A DNA stretch of 64,000 nucleotides from Mesostigma viride (taxonomy: Eukaryota > Streptophyta > Mesostigmatophyceae > Mesostigmatales > Mesostigmataceae), in the NCBI GenBank assembly GCA_009746045.1, contig RPFO01000041.1, positions 8,514,012 to 8,578,011 on the forward strand, written 5' to 3'. The notes under the pieces were generated by a model. It was not told where the DNA came from. It saw nothing but the letters and a program-made list of their open reading frames with translations, and did no database searches. Both the position numbers and the translations under genes were made by a program. Shown one piece after another: positions 20,834-31,565 of the stretch. The first letter of the stretch is position 1. Every line of letters begins with the position of its first letter.

Positions 20834-21450
20834 AGTTGTGAGGGTAAGAATGCCACGAATTCCGCCATGGTTCTTGCAGGAAGTTGCCTTTATTAATAAT
20901 CAGGAAACACAGACGTAAGTCACGTCACTTCCAAGACTGCACGCAGCACAGACGACAGGGTCGCAGTGCCAAGAGAACGTGCACGCAAGAACTAGCGTCC
21001 CGGTGTGACCAAGTCACTCATATAGCTTGCTAGGGACGCGTCCAAGTATTCAGCTGCACTGTCACAGCTGAACTGTCAATCAATTGATTACACAGACTCT
21101 GGCACGCCTTTGGCGCGCAGATCTATCAATTGTCCATACGGCTAGTCCTGTGGACCTATCCGTACACTAGTCAGCATCAATTGTCTCATAGGTCCTGGCG
21201 CGCTACAGTGCGCCTACCTATCAATTGACCATCAAGTCCTGTACAAGTCCTGTCAACGTCCTGCGGACTATCAAAGTGACACTTGTACATCCTGTGTCCG
21301 TACGCGCCCACAGTGGCGCGCCGGGTACTGTCGGCACAGCCTAGGAAACGTCATAACTTTTACGTTCCTTAACCAAATGAGGCGTTCAAGGTGCCGTTGG
21401 AAAGAGCGTAACAATCTCTATCCATCTAACGTAAATCCTTTACGTTAACT
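20834..21450 (-). repeat. 5' LTR of element C
   Basis: 617 bp. On the minus strand it runs AGTTAACG...CTCACAACT and is followed by a duplicated ACAACTCGTATT unit straddling the LTR/interior border. Confidence 0.95.
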
Positions 21451-21455
21451 TCTAC

Positions 21456-21710
21456 CTTATGAACTAGCAACATGTTCAGGCCAGTTGGCATGCCAGTTGT
21501 CAGCACAATTGTCACGTGATATGCTGACACACTAGTCTACTTGGCAAGACCATAGTGCATATAACGTTGGAAGGCCGTATCTCAGCCATTCGTAGTCCAA
21601 ATCGAGTAGGAAAAAGTGCTACAAGGCCAGCTATTAAATCTCTATCAAGCTGACTATATACAAGCACAATGTGGGCAGGGCAGGTGGATACACTAATATC
21701 CAGACACAGA
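21456..21710. other. No feature seen between element C and fragment B1
   Basis: 255 bp outside C's target duplication. No ORF or repeat recognised. Confidence 0.5.
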
Positions 21711-23232
21711 GGCTACAAAGCCAAGAGTCCATCTTGGGGCTCTGCATCATCTCGACAAGCTGGCACCAGGGTATAGGACTGTGAGCAGCTATCTGGTACC
21801 TGTTTACCCCTAACTGCCGTGGATCAAAGGTGGTTGGGATAATTTACAGGTTCTCAGCTATGGGCTCCTGACCTTGGGGACCCTCAACATGCTGACTCTT
21901 AATAACAGCCTTGACCGCCACAGCGAGACCCTGGGAATAGTGATATCTTTCAAGGGGGACGGGCTGCCTCTGCCCTCTAGTGCCAACTCATCAGACGGAG
22001 GTCAAGCTAACCCCTGGCATGCACAAGAAGTTCTGACCCAGGATGGCAGGCCCCTGATAGCCCTCTACCACACAGAACGTGGTGGGCACCCCTAAGATAG
22101 GCACACTCACTTCCCCTAGGATCTTCATGGACACCTTTCCTGAGAAATCAGACACAGCAGGGCAACTGGGTTCGGACATCTGCAAGCCTACAGCATCCTC
22201 TTCCCTGATGACAGACACCTGTGAGTTGGTATCTACTTCCATAGTAGCTGCCCAACACGACCCTCATCGATCCCGTGAGCTTGGATACCTTGGGATCATG
22301 CTTGCTATGCATGAGAGCTCGGATGACGTCCGCCATGAGAGGCGTCCGGGCCTTAGGTGGCTGCCCCGCCCTCTCTGGCCTTGTGACAGGAATCTCAGCA
22401 GCTTCTTCCTGCTCATCCTCCAGCAGGGACAGACAGACCATCATCCACAACAGGAGTGTTAGTAGCTGCTGCCTGGCTCTGGGCTGGCTCCTCAACCCAA
22501 CCGGGAGGGCCTTGCCCGTCTGCAGGCCAGATTGCATGTGGCCTCCTTTAATTCCTTGAAATGAGCCCAGGACAACCTGTACACGTGCCTTGGATCCTTT
22601 TCCAAAGCCACCAGGCAATATCTATTGGCATCTTCCACACAAGTAACCACACCATCCTGCCACTTCCCCCGCTTGCCTGGAATAGATGGTTCCTTCCACA
22701 TCCTGACCTTCAGCCCCACCTGAGGCCTCAGCACATTCCAGTTCTTGTCCTTACGTCTCAGCTGGGCAAACACCCTGTCTGCCTTCCTAAGACTGGCTTG
22801 CACCACCCTGTCAGGTAATAAGCTATACTGCAGGGCCAGGGGAGAGACAGCTACACCATCATAGTAATAGTTGACCCCGTGGTTCAGCTGCTCCTCTATC
22901 CCCTTACACCAGGCTGCCCTCTCCAAGGCAGATGCCACAAGTGGCACTGTCTCTGCTGCTAGCACCACTGTCTTCACCTCACGTATGGACCTCTCTACAG
23001 CCCCTTGCTGCCCATGGCTCTCCCTGGGGACTACTACCAGCTTACAAGGCAGCTGGCCCTGATGCTTGAGCAAACAGTCAAACTGCAAGTCTGCCTGCAC
23101 ACTCTTGCACACCCCAAAGCCTGGGACCAGGGCCTTCAGACCCAACAGTACAGTACTGTAAGTGATGCTCCTGCATACCAGGCAGAACGTCTATCAGCCT
23201 ATATCTACTGAATCTGTCCACCCCCACTAATA
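21711..23232 (-). pseudogene. Copia-like fragment B1: integrase core to end of protease
   Basis: Starts at the integrase core (VGVDRFSRYRLIDVL at about 23,229), continues through GQQGAVERSI, NYYYDGVAVSPLALQ and EVDTNSQVSVIREED...AILGQNFL, and stops in the linker before RT (SPKM...TLGF) at 21,711. The order again places the protease-like domain after integrase. Several frame changes show it is dead. It is very similar to A. Confidence 0.85.
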
Positions 23233-23943
23233 TATATTCATCGAGAATGATAGATTACGGAGGTGAGATAGGCATGCAACATAAGGAAAAACCCGAGAAA
23301 TGGGAGAATAACCCTGAAGAAATTAATAGTAATCTGACACAGACATCCAAGGATCACGCCAGCGGCACAAGGTACAACTAACTATACATCACAAAACTAC
23401 ACGCAGCAACAGCGCTGCCGGCCCACCATGCAGGCCTGGAAGGAATCTAGACCGCATGGGTCGCGACAAAGTCGGCCCGGGTGCGGCGGAATAACACATC
23501 AGCCACGGTGCGAGTGAGGGCGAGTGACAGACGCTGCCGCCAATACGAGGACCACGTGCGGGCCGACCACGGGGCGGTCTGACCCTCGAGGTCGAGGCGG
23601 TCTTCACGGCGCTGGCAGCACTCGTGGAAAAACTCCGCTGTCTTGGGGCCCATGGCCCCGAACTCCTCAAGGACAATGGGGATGACCCGGTGGGGCCCCA
23701 CATTGCCGTAGGAGGCAAACTTGTCGCGCTCAGCCACAGCGGCAGCAGCGCCGGCATCCACAGCCGCCCGGAGGATGTGGCGACCGGAAAGCGGCCGAGC
23801 CACGGAGACATCGATGAGCAGGTGGCAACCCTGCCCGTCGTAGTCAAGCACGGTAATGTCGGGGCGGTGGTTGGGTGAGTAGAGGGCGGCCCCATCCGCG
23901 TCCTCGCACTTAATGGTGGAGTGGGGAAAGACCGACCGAACCA
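23233..23943 (-). pseudogene. 3' end of a LINE: C-terminal endonuclease-like domain and tail
   Basis: Minus-strand coding from about 23,943 to stop 23,447 holds NHRPDITVLDYDG, HLLIDVSVARPL, AERDKFASYG and PIVLEEFGAMGPKTAEFF. This is the PD...D-V pattern of the restriction-like C-terminal region common in plant and algal LINE proteins. The 3' tail ends in an ATATAT run at 23,233. The RT is missing, as expected of 5' truncation. It lies between copia-like fragments B1 and B2. Confidence 0.65.
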
Positions 23944-24743
23944 TGGCACCTAGCCTGCGTGATGGGCTCCTGCAATGCATCTACAATCTGCTGTGGGTAG
24001 TCCTTACCACCCTCCATCCTGATGAACCACGAGCCCTTGGCTTGGAACAACGTAGCCTGCATGCCACAGAAGACCATAGGCTCATTCTCCACCATGTGCT
24101 GTATCTTACCCAGCTCAAACCGCTTCTGGATCTTAGCCAAGACAGCCTCAACCCAGTCTGGTGGACCTATGAGGTGCAGGTCATCACCATGCAGTGAGGC
24201 AAAGACAGGAAGACCATTGTGGGACCCTTGGAACAAACAGGGATCCACTGGAGACACAGAAAACCCACAAGTATTCTTCAAGAATTTCTCTAGGCTCTTT
24301 CTCCAGATAATGGGACTGGACCTGAGACCTTCCAACCCTTTCAGAATTCTCAGGTACCTGGCCTTTATCTCTGCTCTCCATACAGCAGGTACAGTCACAA
24401 AGAAAGGAGGGATATCTCTCCAAGTCTGCCTAGCCTGATCTTGGTCACCCTTGAGAAAAGCCCTCTTGAAATCAATCAGCACAGAGCTATAGGGCACACC
24501 CTTAACCAGAAAAGACAGAAATATGCACAGCAGAATCCTCCACGTGTCATGCAGCATCCCTGGAGTATAGAGCTCCTCATCTAACAACTGGCCAGTGCCA
24601 TGGTACTCAGTCACAACTGGTCTAACATGTGGCACCTGCACGCCATCCACCTCCTTGAGCTTGAGGACAAACATCAACCTGAGCAGCTAGTGATCCTCAG
24701 GGAGGACATCTACAGGCTCTGCACAGTTGGCAACTATCCACCT
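23944..24743 (-). pseudogene. Copia-like fragment B2: RT
   Basis: RT from ANCAEPVD through VLIDFKRAFLKGD, GLEGLRSSPIIW and SLHGDDLHLIG to PITQARC, then cut by the LINE end. A stop occurs near its start. It begins exactly where D's pol ends (after the SGHD linker), across element H, so B2 and D were probably one element split by H. Confidence 0.82.
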
Positions 24744-25098
24744 TGGTTAGGGATATTATATCCACCTGGCCACAATATATCCCAGCCTGATTTATTTCTT
24801 GTTGGATTTATTACTTATGGACTGGGAATTTGATAGCTATGATGAGCTAGATGGATTGGGCTCAATGAGCTGATCAATATTCATGTGCCATAGTCCTATT
24901 CTTGGACATGGATGACTTGTACCCTGAGTCAGCCTAGTAGCATCACGTATTTGATTGACAAGTGGTGCTATGGCCTATTGAACAATAAGTAGATGCATAC
25001 AGACAGGTAGCGGTTACAGAACCGCTATTAAGAACTCCTTAGGCATGGCTCGCGATTACCCGCGCAGACCAGGCCACCAAAGAGGGTGGGTGGGTGGG

Positions 25099-25512
25099 AC
25101 AAGAAAAAAGACCACAACAATGTCACTACGCCGCCAAAGTAGTCAAACTGCCCTAGCACGGGGCTGACATCAGCAACCGAGCTTAACTTAACACGCCAAC
25201 CTGAGAATGCAGCGACACCTACCGTACCACAAAAACAACAACCAATCAAATACCCTTTCCGAAAGGTTCTAATTATCATTCAACAAACCGGTTCAACAAA
25301 CCCGGCCCTGTCAAACTTTAAGCATAAGATTGTTTCGAGATTGTAGCACAATAGGGCCACTGCCCCTACTAACAATTCCAGGTCGCCAGCCATTAGCCAA
25401 ATCCGGTTACATCTGCCAAACCCGCCCGGTTCAGCCGACCATCCAGGCGGCTCCCGTGAGCGGCCTTATTCCCCGCCTCACTTCGAGAAACTCTTTTCAA
25501 AGAAATCCGATT
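25099..25512. repeat. Repeat Z, first copy
   Basis: 414 bp from ACAAGAAAAAAG to AATCCGATT, repeated at 26,520-26,933. Confidence 0.92.
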
Positions 25513-26519
25513 CATACACCCGTTTGCTCACCATAGTCACCAGCATCTTTGTTAAAACAATAAGTAGATGCATACAGACAGGTAGCGGTTACAGAACCGC
25601 TATTAAGAACTCCTTAGGCATGGCTCGCGATTACCCAACCTCCCCTTCCTGGCCCTCCGGTCCGCTAAAGAAGCACCATTTCCTTTCCCGTCAAAAGCTG
25701 TCCTGTCGCGATGGGCGCTCTCCGTTGCCAGAAAACAGATTTAATTCCCAGCGACTGTGAATGCACAAAAATTCATGCACTGTCAATCGACACAGCTCGC
25801 ATTTTTGACCCCACTCGGGGGCCCCCGCTGACCTCGTTGCCGACCTCTTCTCTGGTCCGCTAAGGGGTGCTGTCGCGGAACACAAAGTCAAAGCAAAAGC
25901 TGCTGACTGGCGCCGCTGATTCCAGCCGACGCCCAGTTTACAACTTTTTTGAAGAGCAACCAACCTAGTGCCGAGCACATAAACACTCCTTCCGTACAAA
26001 AAAGTGGAAATACCACTGATTACGAAATCAAGTTGGCTTTCAGCCCTTGCCTCCTGCGCCGAGGCTCCGTGTCCCACAACGGTGACTTAAATTTTTTACC
26101 CCCCCGAGCCGCGGCGGCCCTCAAGCCAAGCCCAACCCGGAATGCAAGCATTTCCAGGTACGAGACAACTCAAAGGCAGGCCAGCCTGCCGACAGCCCAA
26201 CCCGAGGCGCAAGCATCCCCAGGTACGGAACCATCAAGCAAGCTAGCCCTTGCCCAACCCGGCCAGCTGGCCGTTTCTTTCAAACAAACCAGCCATTAAA
26301 TAATGCATCAGCCCCCGCTTCGCATTTAAACCCCGATCACCCGGACATTAATTCCGGGCCAGTGGCAGCCATGAATCCCAACCGCCTTAAGCAGCCAGGG
26401 ATTATGGATGCCGGAAATTTGGTTAACAAATTTTAGCCCCGCACCCATGCTGAGCGCAAGGCTGGTGAGGCACTTCTTGTACCGCCATAGCCTCAGCCGT
26501 CGGCGCTCAGCCAACGTTT

Positions 26520-26933
26520 ACAAGAAAAAAGACCACAACAATGTCACTACGCCGCCAAAGTAGTCAAACTGCCCTAGCACGGGGCTGACATCAGCAACCG
26601 AGCTTAACTTAACACGCCAACCTGAGAATGCAGCGACACCTACCGTACCACAAAAACAACAACCAATCAAATACCCTTTCCGAAAGGTTCTAATTATCAT
26701 TCAACAAACCGGTTCAACAAACCCGGCCCTGTCAAACTTTAAGCATAAGATTGTTTCGAGATTGTAGCACAATAGGGCCACTGCCCCTACTAACAATTCC
26801 AGGTCGCCAGCCATTAGCCAAATCCGGTTACATCTGCCAAACCCGCCCGGTTCAGCCGACCATCCAGGCGGCTCCCGTGAGCGGCCTTATTCCCCGCCTC
26901 ACTTCGAGAAACTCTTTTCAAAGAAATCCGATT
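26520..26933. repeat. Repeat Z, second copy
   Basis: 414 bp, the partner of 25,099-25,512, ending where the LTR sequence resumes (GGTCCATGAG). Confidence 0.92.
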
Positions 26934-27132
26934 GGTCCATGAGCTGACAAATGTTGGAAGCTCATGATGACACATGTTATGACTTACATGATGACAAGTG
27001 GGTAGACTCATTGTATGACACTTGTCACTCCAAGGAGAAGAGATGTGTCACTTTATTAATCATGTTATGTGGCACATTATTATGTAGACACTTGGCATCT
27101 AGCTATTATGCCAGCTCATTGGATCATGTCTA

Positions 27133-27225
27133 GAACGTTCTAGGAATGTTCTAAGAATATGCCAGGAATATTCCTGGAATATACTGAGAATATGCTGGGA
27201 ATATGCTAGGAATATGCTAGGATGT
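27133..27225 (+). promoter_or_regulatory. Heat-shock-element-like GAA/TTC array in the U3 of H
   Basis: Three GAAnnTTC palindromes (27,133-27,140, 27,144-27,151, 27,166-27,173) are followed by further GAATA repeats, about 60-150 bp upstream of the TATA box. The array recurs in the 3' LTR at 31,204-31,245. GAAnnTTC is the core heat-shock factor site; some intervals here are 3 rather than 2 bases. Confidence 0.6.
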
Positions 27226-27282
27226 TTCTACAAGCTTCTGTGATGATGTCATTGCTGATGTCATCCTTCCTAGCCTAAAAGG

Positions 27283-27290
27283 TATAAAAG
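27283..27290 (+). promoter_or_regulatory. TATA box in the 5' LTR of H
   Basis: TATAAAAG, repeated at 31,354-31,360 in the 3' LTR, with a polyadenylation-type AATAAA about 80 bp downstream (R region). Confidence 0.75.
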
Positions 27291-27493
27291 GAAACTGCCC
27301 CCTAAGGGCAGGTACCTCCATTCAACCTCCATTCAAGCTCTTCTCCAACTATTATATTCTAATAAAGCCATTTATTCTTCCACGTAAATTGTCTTCAACC
27401 TCTCTTTCTTTCAGCACCTGCAAGGTGTGTGGGTAGCAAGGCCAAGCACAAGGCATTGTGTAAAACCCATTAGTTTCCTCTACCTTTTCCACA

Positions 27494-27505
27494 TGGTATC
27501 GGAGG
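27494..27505 (+). promoter_or_regulatory. Primer-binding site of H
   Basis: TGGTATCGGAGG directly follows the LTR end TTTTCCACA, the initiator-Met tRNA type. Confidence 0.88.
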
Positions 27506-27512
27506 ATTGTTC

Positions 27513-29603
27513 ATGAGCTCCAAGAAGACCACCAAGAAACCCAGCCCAGTTACAAGCTCCATGGCAAGCGAGGTGGACTACACTCCTATGCTGAATGTGT
27601 GCTCCAAGATGGTGCTGAAATTTGACGGCACAAGTTTACGTGGCTGGGAGGAGACCAAGACATCCCTTGAGGGCTTCTGTCGCTTCTACGGGGTTAAGGA
27701 TGTTCTGCTTGGCACCAAGGAGGACCCCAAGGCTGACATGGCTGTCGGCCTTGTTATCTCAGCTGCACTTGTTGGAGAAGCGAGGCGCATCCTATCGCTC
27801 GTGCCAGACCAATCTGGCAGCAAGCTCTACAAGACGCTGAGGGAGGTCTACGAGCAGCAAAAGCTCACCAAGAGCCACCGGATGGACCTCAGGGTCCAGC
27901 TGCACAGGCTGCAAATGAAGCCAGGGGAGACCATGGGGCAGTATATCCTAAGGGGACTGCTGCTGCTGGCGGAGTACCGTGCTGTGGGGGGAGTCATGAG
28001 TGACCAAGACTTCGCAGCCATTCTCAAGAGCGGCCTGCCAGACAAATATCGCCCTGCGCTGATATCGGTGCATTTCAAGGAGGAGGACAACTTGGAGGAG
28101 GTCAAGGCTGCGCTGCTGGAAGCGGAGGACATGCTGATGGGAGGGCGTTCTGCTGAAGCAAAGAAGGAGAGCTCATCGGACGGCCAGGCTTTCCACACTA
28201 CTGCCAAGAAAGGTGGAGGAAAGCGGTGCTATCACTGCAAGAAGCTTGGGCACGTGGAGGCCCAGTGCTGGGAGAAGCATCCGGAGCTGAAGCAAGAACG
28301 CAAGAACCAGGCGACGCGACGGAACCACGCGACATCAGCGGCGAGAAAGGGGCACTCACCAGGTGCCAGCGAGGCGCACATCACCCAGGAGGCTGCAGAG
28401 CTGCCGTCCGGCTTCGTCTTCGCCACCATCGCCGAGTCGCCATCGCCGTCGGACACTGCTGCACTCACGCAATATGAAAAGAAGGCGCCGACCAGCTGGG
28501 TGCTGGATTCTGCAGCGAGCTGTCACATGACGCCATGCCCGTCGGATTTCGTGTGCCTGCACCCTCACAACAGGGAAATCGCCGGCTCAGGCGGCAAACT
28601 GAAGGCGACAGCCATCGGGACTGTCAAGCTGAAGCTGCCGGGCCAGGAGGCAGACGTGCACCTCCAAAACGCGCTGCTCGTTCCAAAGCTGAGCACCCGA
28701 CTTTTATCTGTCGGCCAGCTCGTCAAGGATGGCCACAACGTCGACCTCGCCAGGCGGGTTGCTGTGCTGGACAGCAGGCCCTGCAGCATCGTGACGAGGA
28801 ACAATGCCTACTTTTTGCCCGCGCGCGGTGCGGACGCAGCGATGGACGCCATCCCAGAGCTGAAATCTTCGGCGACGAGCTTCAAGGACGTCGACGCTGC
28901 CTGTCAAGGGCAGAAAATGGCGAGCAGCGAGCGCAGCATCTCACGTGCCTCGGGACACGCGGCGGAGTGGCTGGCCGTGGGCCTAACGGTCATACTGGCC
29001 ATGCTTGCCCGTGTATGCGGGATCGGGGGCGGCCTACTGGGCATTACTCGCACACTGCGTGGCTTTATATACTCTGCGCCGGCCCAGTGGGAGTTCACGC
29101 CAATTCGAGAAGTTTCCAGCGCAACGGAGAAGTCGGTGTCAGACGCTGAAGTACTTCCAGAAACTGCGGTCCAGAACAGCCCAGTGCAGGCGGAGCGCGT
29201 TGTCGCCGCCAGCATACCAGGTGATACTGGTGCTAGTAACCAAAGTCCGGCGACCAGACCAAAGGCGCGGCGCTCGAACGCTGCCAGCCTAACTGAGGGG
29301 GAACAAATTCGTGACGCGAGGGCGAAATCGACCAAGCTGCAAAATTTTTCCAAGTCCTGGACTGCCAAGTCCGGTGCTGGCGCGAGGCCTCGAGCGAGCC
29401 GACAACGACGTGGACAGCGACCTGTCAGCCAAAGTGTTGTCAAGCACCAACGGTCAACTAAGGTGCGAAATGCTGCCAAGGTATCACGTCGGTCAGTTTA
29501 CGGTGTTCGGCCAGGCCATGGCATTTGCAATTGCGCTAGCTGCAACGACCCTTGGAAATTGTCGCCCAGGATGCACAGACCCCACTTCTCAAGGTTGCCC
29601 TAA
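27513..29603 (+). CDS. gag: Gag-protease of element H with a membrane-spanning C-terminal extension
   Basis: About 696 residues, ATG at 27,513, eight bases after the primer site. The copia gag (residues 1-230) starts NVCSKMVLKFDGTSLRGW. A CCHC knuckle CYHCKKLGHVEAQCWEKH follows near residue 240. The retropepsin active site is WVLDSAASCHMT, followed by the pre-integrase-like LLVPKLSTRLLSVGQLVKDGHNV. Instead of integrase there is a hydrophobic stretch (WLAVGLTVILAMLARVCG) and a basic Ser/Arg-rich tail with no recognised domain. The frame is fully open, so it may be translated and form particles. Confidence 0.85.
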   Translation: MSSKKTTKKPSPVTSSMASEVDYTPMLNVCSKMVLKFDGTSLRGWEETKTSLEGFCRFYGVKDVLLGTKEDPKADMAVGLVISAALVGEARRILSLVPDQSGSKLYKTLREVYEQQKLTKSHRMDLRVQLHRLQMKPGETMGQYILRGLLLLAEYRAVGGVMSDQDFAAILKSGLPDKYRPALISVHFKEEDNLEEVKAALLEAEDMLMGGRSAEAKKESSSDGQAFHTTAKKGGGKRCYHCKKLGHVEAQCWEKHPELKQERKNQATRRNHATSAARKGHSPGASEAHITQEAAELPSGFVFATIAESPSPSDTAALTQYEKKAPTSWVLDSAASCHMTPCPSDFVCLHPHNREIAGSGGKLKATAIGTVKLKLPGQEADVHLQNALLVPKLSTRLLSVGQLVKDGHNVDLARRVAVLDSRPCSIVTRNNAYFLPARGADAAMDAIPELKSSATSFKDVDAACQGQKMASSERSISRASGHAAEWLAVGLTVILAMLARVCGIGGGLLGITRTLRGFIYSAPAQWEFTPIREVSSATEKSVSDAEVLPETAVQNSPVQAERVVAASIPGDTGASNQSPATRPKARRSNAASLTEGEQIRDARAKSTKLQNFSKSWTAKSGAGARPRASRQRRGQRPVSQSVVKHQRSTKVRNAAKVSRRSVYGVRPGHGICNCASCNDPWKLSPRMHRPHFSRLP

Positions 29604-30749
29604 TGTTTTGTCTGTGGGAAATTAACTTGTATGTCGACTTTTGTGTCGTGTTTGCTGGAACTTGTGAGGCGCCGTAAGCCTGCGTTTTCTGGTTCTTTCT
29701 TTGTGTTCTTCCAGCAATTATGTGTTTATTTTGCCATGCGTTCAGTGGCAATGGCCCACACATTTTGGTATTGTTCCCACGAGACGTTTTCTACGTACCT
29801 GGAGTGTGTATCCAGAGTTTTTGCACGCTATTTGTGGCACTAGTCTGCGGCGTAGTGAAGCGCCGTTATATCGTCGTCTACGACTTGTTTTCGTAAGTTA
29901 AAGTGCCTGTGACGCGTGTGTTATTTTGTTTTGTGCTGAGAGCATTGCTTGTATGCAAATGCTTACGTCCTTTGTGTCGAATTTGGCTGTGCATTTCGGC
30001 ATAGCCTGTAATGTCGGACGTTATGTTTACTCTCGGGCACTGATTTGTGAATCGTGACGAAGTAATCGTTACCTGTGTTCGCCTTTGTGGCGGTAATGTC
30101 TTGCACGTCCTGTTTTCTTTGCTATGAAGCGTGTTTATCTGTTATGGCCACTGTGTTTTGTGTTGAAGGTTGTATTGTACCTTGTTTGTGTGGCATTTGT
30201 TGCCAATATGTTTGTTTGCTCACCCCGTTTATTTGGCGTAAAACGTGATGTTGGTGTCATTTATTGTGTGAGATGGCGTATGTTATGTTGCTCCGTGTGT
30301 GTACAGCACGTATTGTTGCCGTTGCCCTACCTCTATACCGTTTGGGTTAGCTCATAGGGACTTTCTTTGTTGGCATGTGTTGCCGTATTATATGTGTGGG
30401 ACTGTGTGCCCCTATTGTGTCCATGGGCAGCCGCTTTGAGTGAGGGGGGAATGTCGCATCTAGAGCACTTTTTCCAACTAAGGGTTGGGTATCAGCCATC
30501 CAGGATTGATGGGCAGCTAGTGCGTTGCTGCTATGGCAGGACACTCATTCGCGTTGCCGGGGGGGACGGATCAGTGGCGGTAGTGCGGCTCATGACCGCA
30601 TGTTGGAGCTTCAAGTATTTCACGAGGACGGCATCTTCATTTTCAGTTGCACCATGCTAGCAACTGGACTGCATGCTACGAGCATGTGGTTAAGGGGGGT
30701 GTTGAGATTCCACCTACCCAGACATCTTTTGCATTGTGCCCATGTGGCT
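29604..30749 (+). other. Non-coding 3' interior of H
   Basis: 1.1 kb of GT-rich DNA with only short, unrecognised ORFs. An extra AAGGGGGGTGTTGAG near 30,693-30,707 resembles the true purine tract plus LTR start and may be a decayed duplicate. Confidence 0.6.
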
Positions 30750-30757
30750 AAGGGGGG
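30750..30757 (+). promoter_or_regulatory. Polypurine tract of H
   Basis: AAGGGGGG immediately precedes the LTR start TGTTAGGG. Confidence 0.85.
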
Positions 30758-31565
30758 TGTTAGGGATATTATATCCACCTGGCCACAATATATCCCAGCC
30801 TGATTTATTTCTTGTTGGATTTATTACTTATGGACTGGGAATTCGATAGCTATGATGAGCTAGATGGATTGGGCTCAATGAGCTGATCAATATTCATGTG
30901 CCATAGTCCTATTCTTGGACATGGATGACTTGTACCCTGAGTCAGCCTAGTAGCATCACGTATTTGATTGACAAGTGGTGCTATGGCCTATTGAACAAGT
31001 GTTTGGTCCATGAGCTGACAAATGTTGGAAGCTCATGATGACACATGTTATGACTTACATGATGACAAGTGGGTAGACTCATTGTATGACACTTGTCACT
31101 CCAAGGAGAAGAGATGTGTCACTTTATTAATCATGTTATGTGGCACATTATTATGTAGACACTTGGCATCTAGCTATTATGCCAGCTCATTGGATCATGT
31201 CTAGAACGTTCTAGGAATGTTCTAAGAATATGCCAGGAATATTCCTGGAATATACTGAGAATATGCTGGGAATATGCTAGGAATATGCTAGGATGTTTCT
31301 ACAAGCTTCTGTGATGATGTCATTGCTGATGTCATCCTTCCTAGCCTAAAAGGTATAAAAGGAAACTGCCCCCTAAGGGCAGGTACCTCCATTCAACCTC
31401 CATTCAAGCTCTTCTCCAACTATTATATTCTAATAAAGCCATTTATTCTTCCACGTAAATTGTCTTCAACCTCTCTTTCTTTCAGCACCTGCAAGGTGTG
31501 TGGGTAGCAAGGCCAAGCACAAGGCATTGTGTAAAACCCATTAGTTTCCTCTACCTTTTCCAACA
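30758..31565 (+). repeat. 3' LTR of H
   Basis: 808 bp, TGTTAGGG...TTCCAACA. It has the same HSE-like array, TATA box and AATAAA as the 5' LTR. Confidence 0.93.

Larger units (their letters stand above)
13611..21450 (-). mobile_element. Complete copia-like element C (7,840 bp)
   Basis: Two 617-bp LTRs, a perfect 5-bp target duplication, a polypurine tract and, in order on the minus strand, ORF0, gag, integrase, protease, RT and RNase H. The LTRs differ at one place that I could find (C versus A within CACAGRCGACA), so insertion is recent. LTR ends are AGTT...AACT. The interior next to the 5' LTR begins CGTATTACAACTCG and shows no TGG-type tRNA primer site. Confidence 0.93.
24986..26933. mobile_element. 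Insert in the LTR with X-Z-X-Y-Z repeat structure
   Basis: An 81-bp unit X occurs at 24,981-25,061 and 25,556-25,636; a 414-bp unit Z at 25,099-25,512 and 26,520-26,933. The second X and Z are separated by about 880 bp (Y, 25,637-26,519), the first pair by only 37 bp. This fits a tandem duplication of an X-Y-Z element with Y deleted from the first copy. No coding or known terminal motif was recognised. Class unknown. Confidence 0.65.
24744..27493 (+). repeat. 5' LTR of H, interrupted by an insert
   Basis: 24,744-24,985 and 26,934-27,493 together match the 808-bp 3' LTR. The 3' LTR has GTGTTT where this one has the insert. An AATAAA-type signal follows the TATA box near 27,360. Confidence 0.88.
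24744..31565 (+). mobile_element. Element H: copia-type GAG-protease element without integrase or RT
   Basis: 5' LTR 24,744-27,493 (expanded by a 1.95-kb insert), primer site 27,494-27,505, one long ORF, about 1.1 kb of non-coding DNA, purine tract 30,750-30,757 and 3' LTR 30,758-31,565 (808 bp, TG...CA). No integrase, RT or RNase H motif exists, so it is non-autonomous but keeps its own gag. It sits inside the pol of copia-like element D/B2. Confidence 0.88.

Noticed and set aside
24981-26933. Helitron or classical terminal-inverted-repeat transposon
   Set aside because: The ends show neither TC...CTRR with a hairpin nor an inverted repeat, and no target duplication is clear.
25099-26933. 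Repeat Z pair as LTRs of a small retrotransposon
   Set aside because: Ends are ACAAG...CCGATT, no primer site or purine tract adjoins them, and the repeated X unit argues for tandem duplication instead.
28535-29149. 204-codon ORF overlapping H gag in another frame
   Set aside because: Shadow of the gag-protease frame, which has zinc-knuckle and protease motifs; this one has none.
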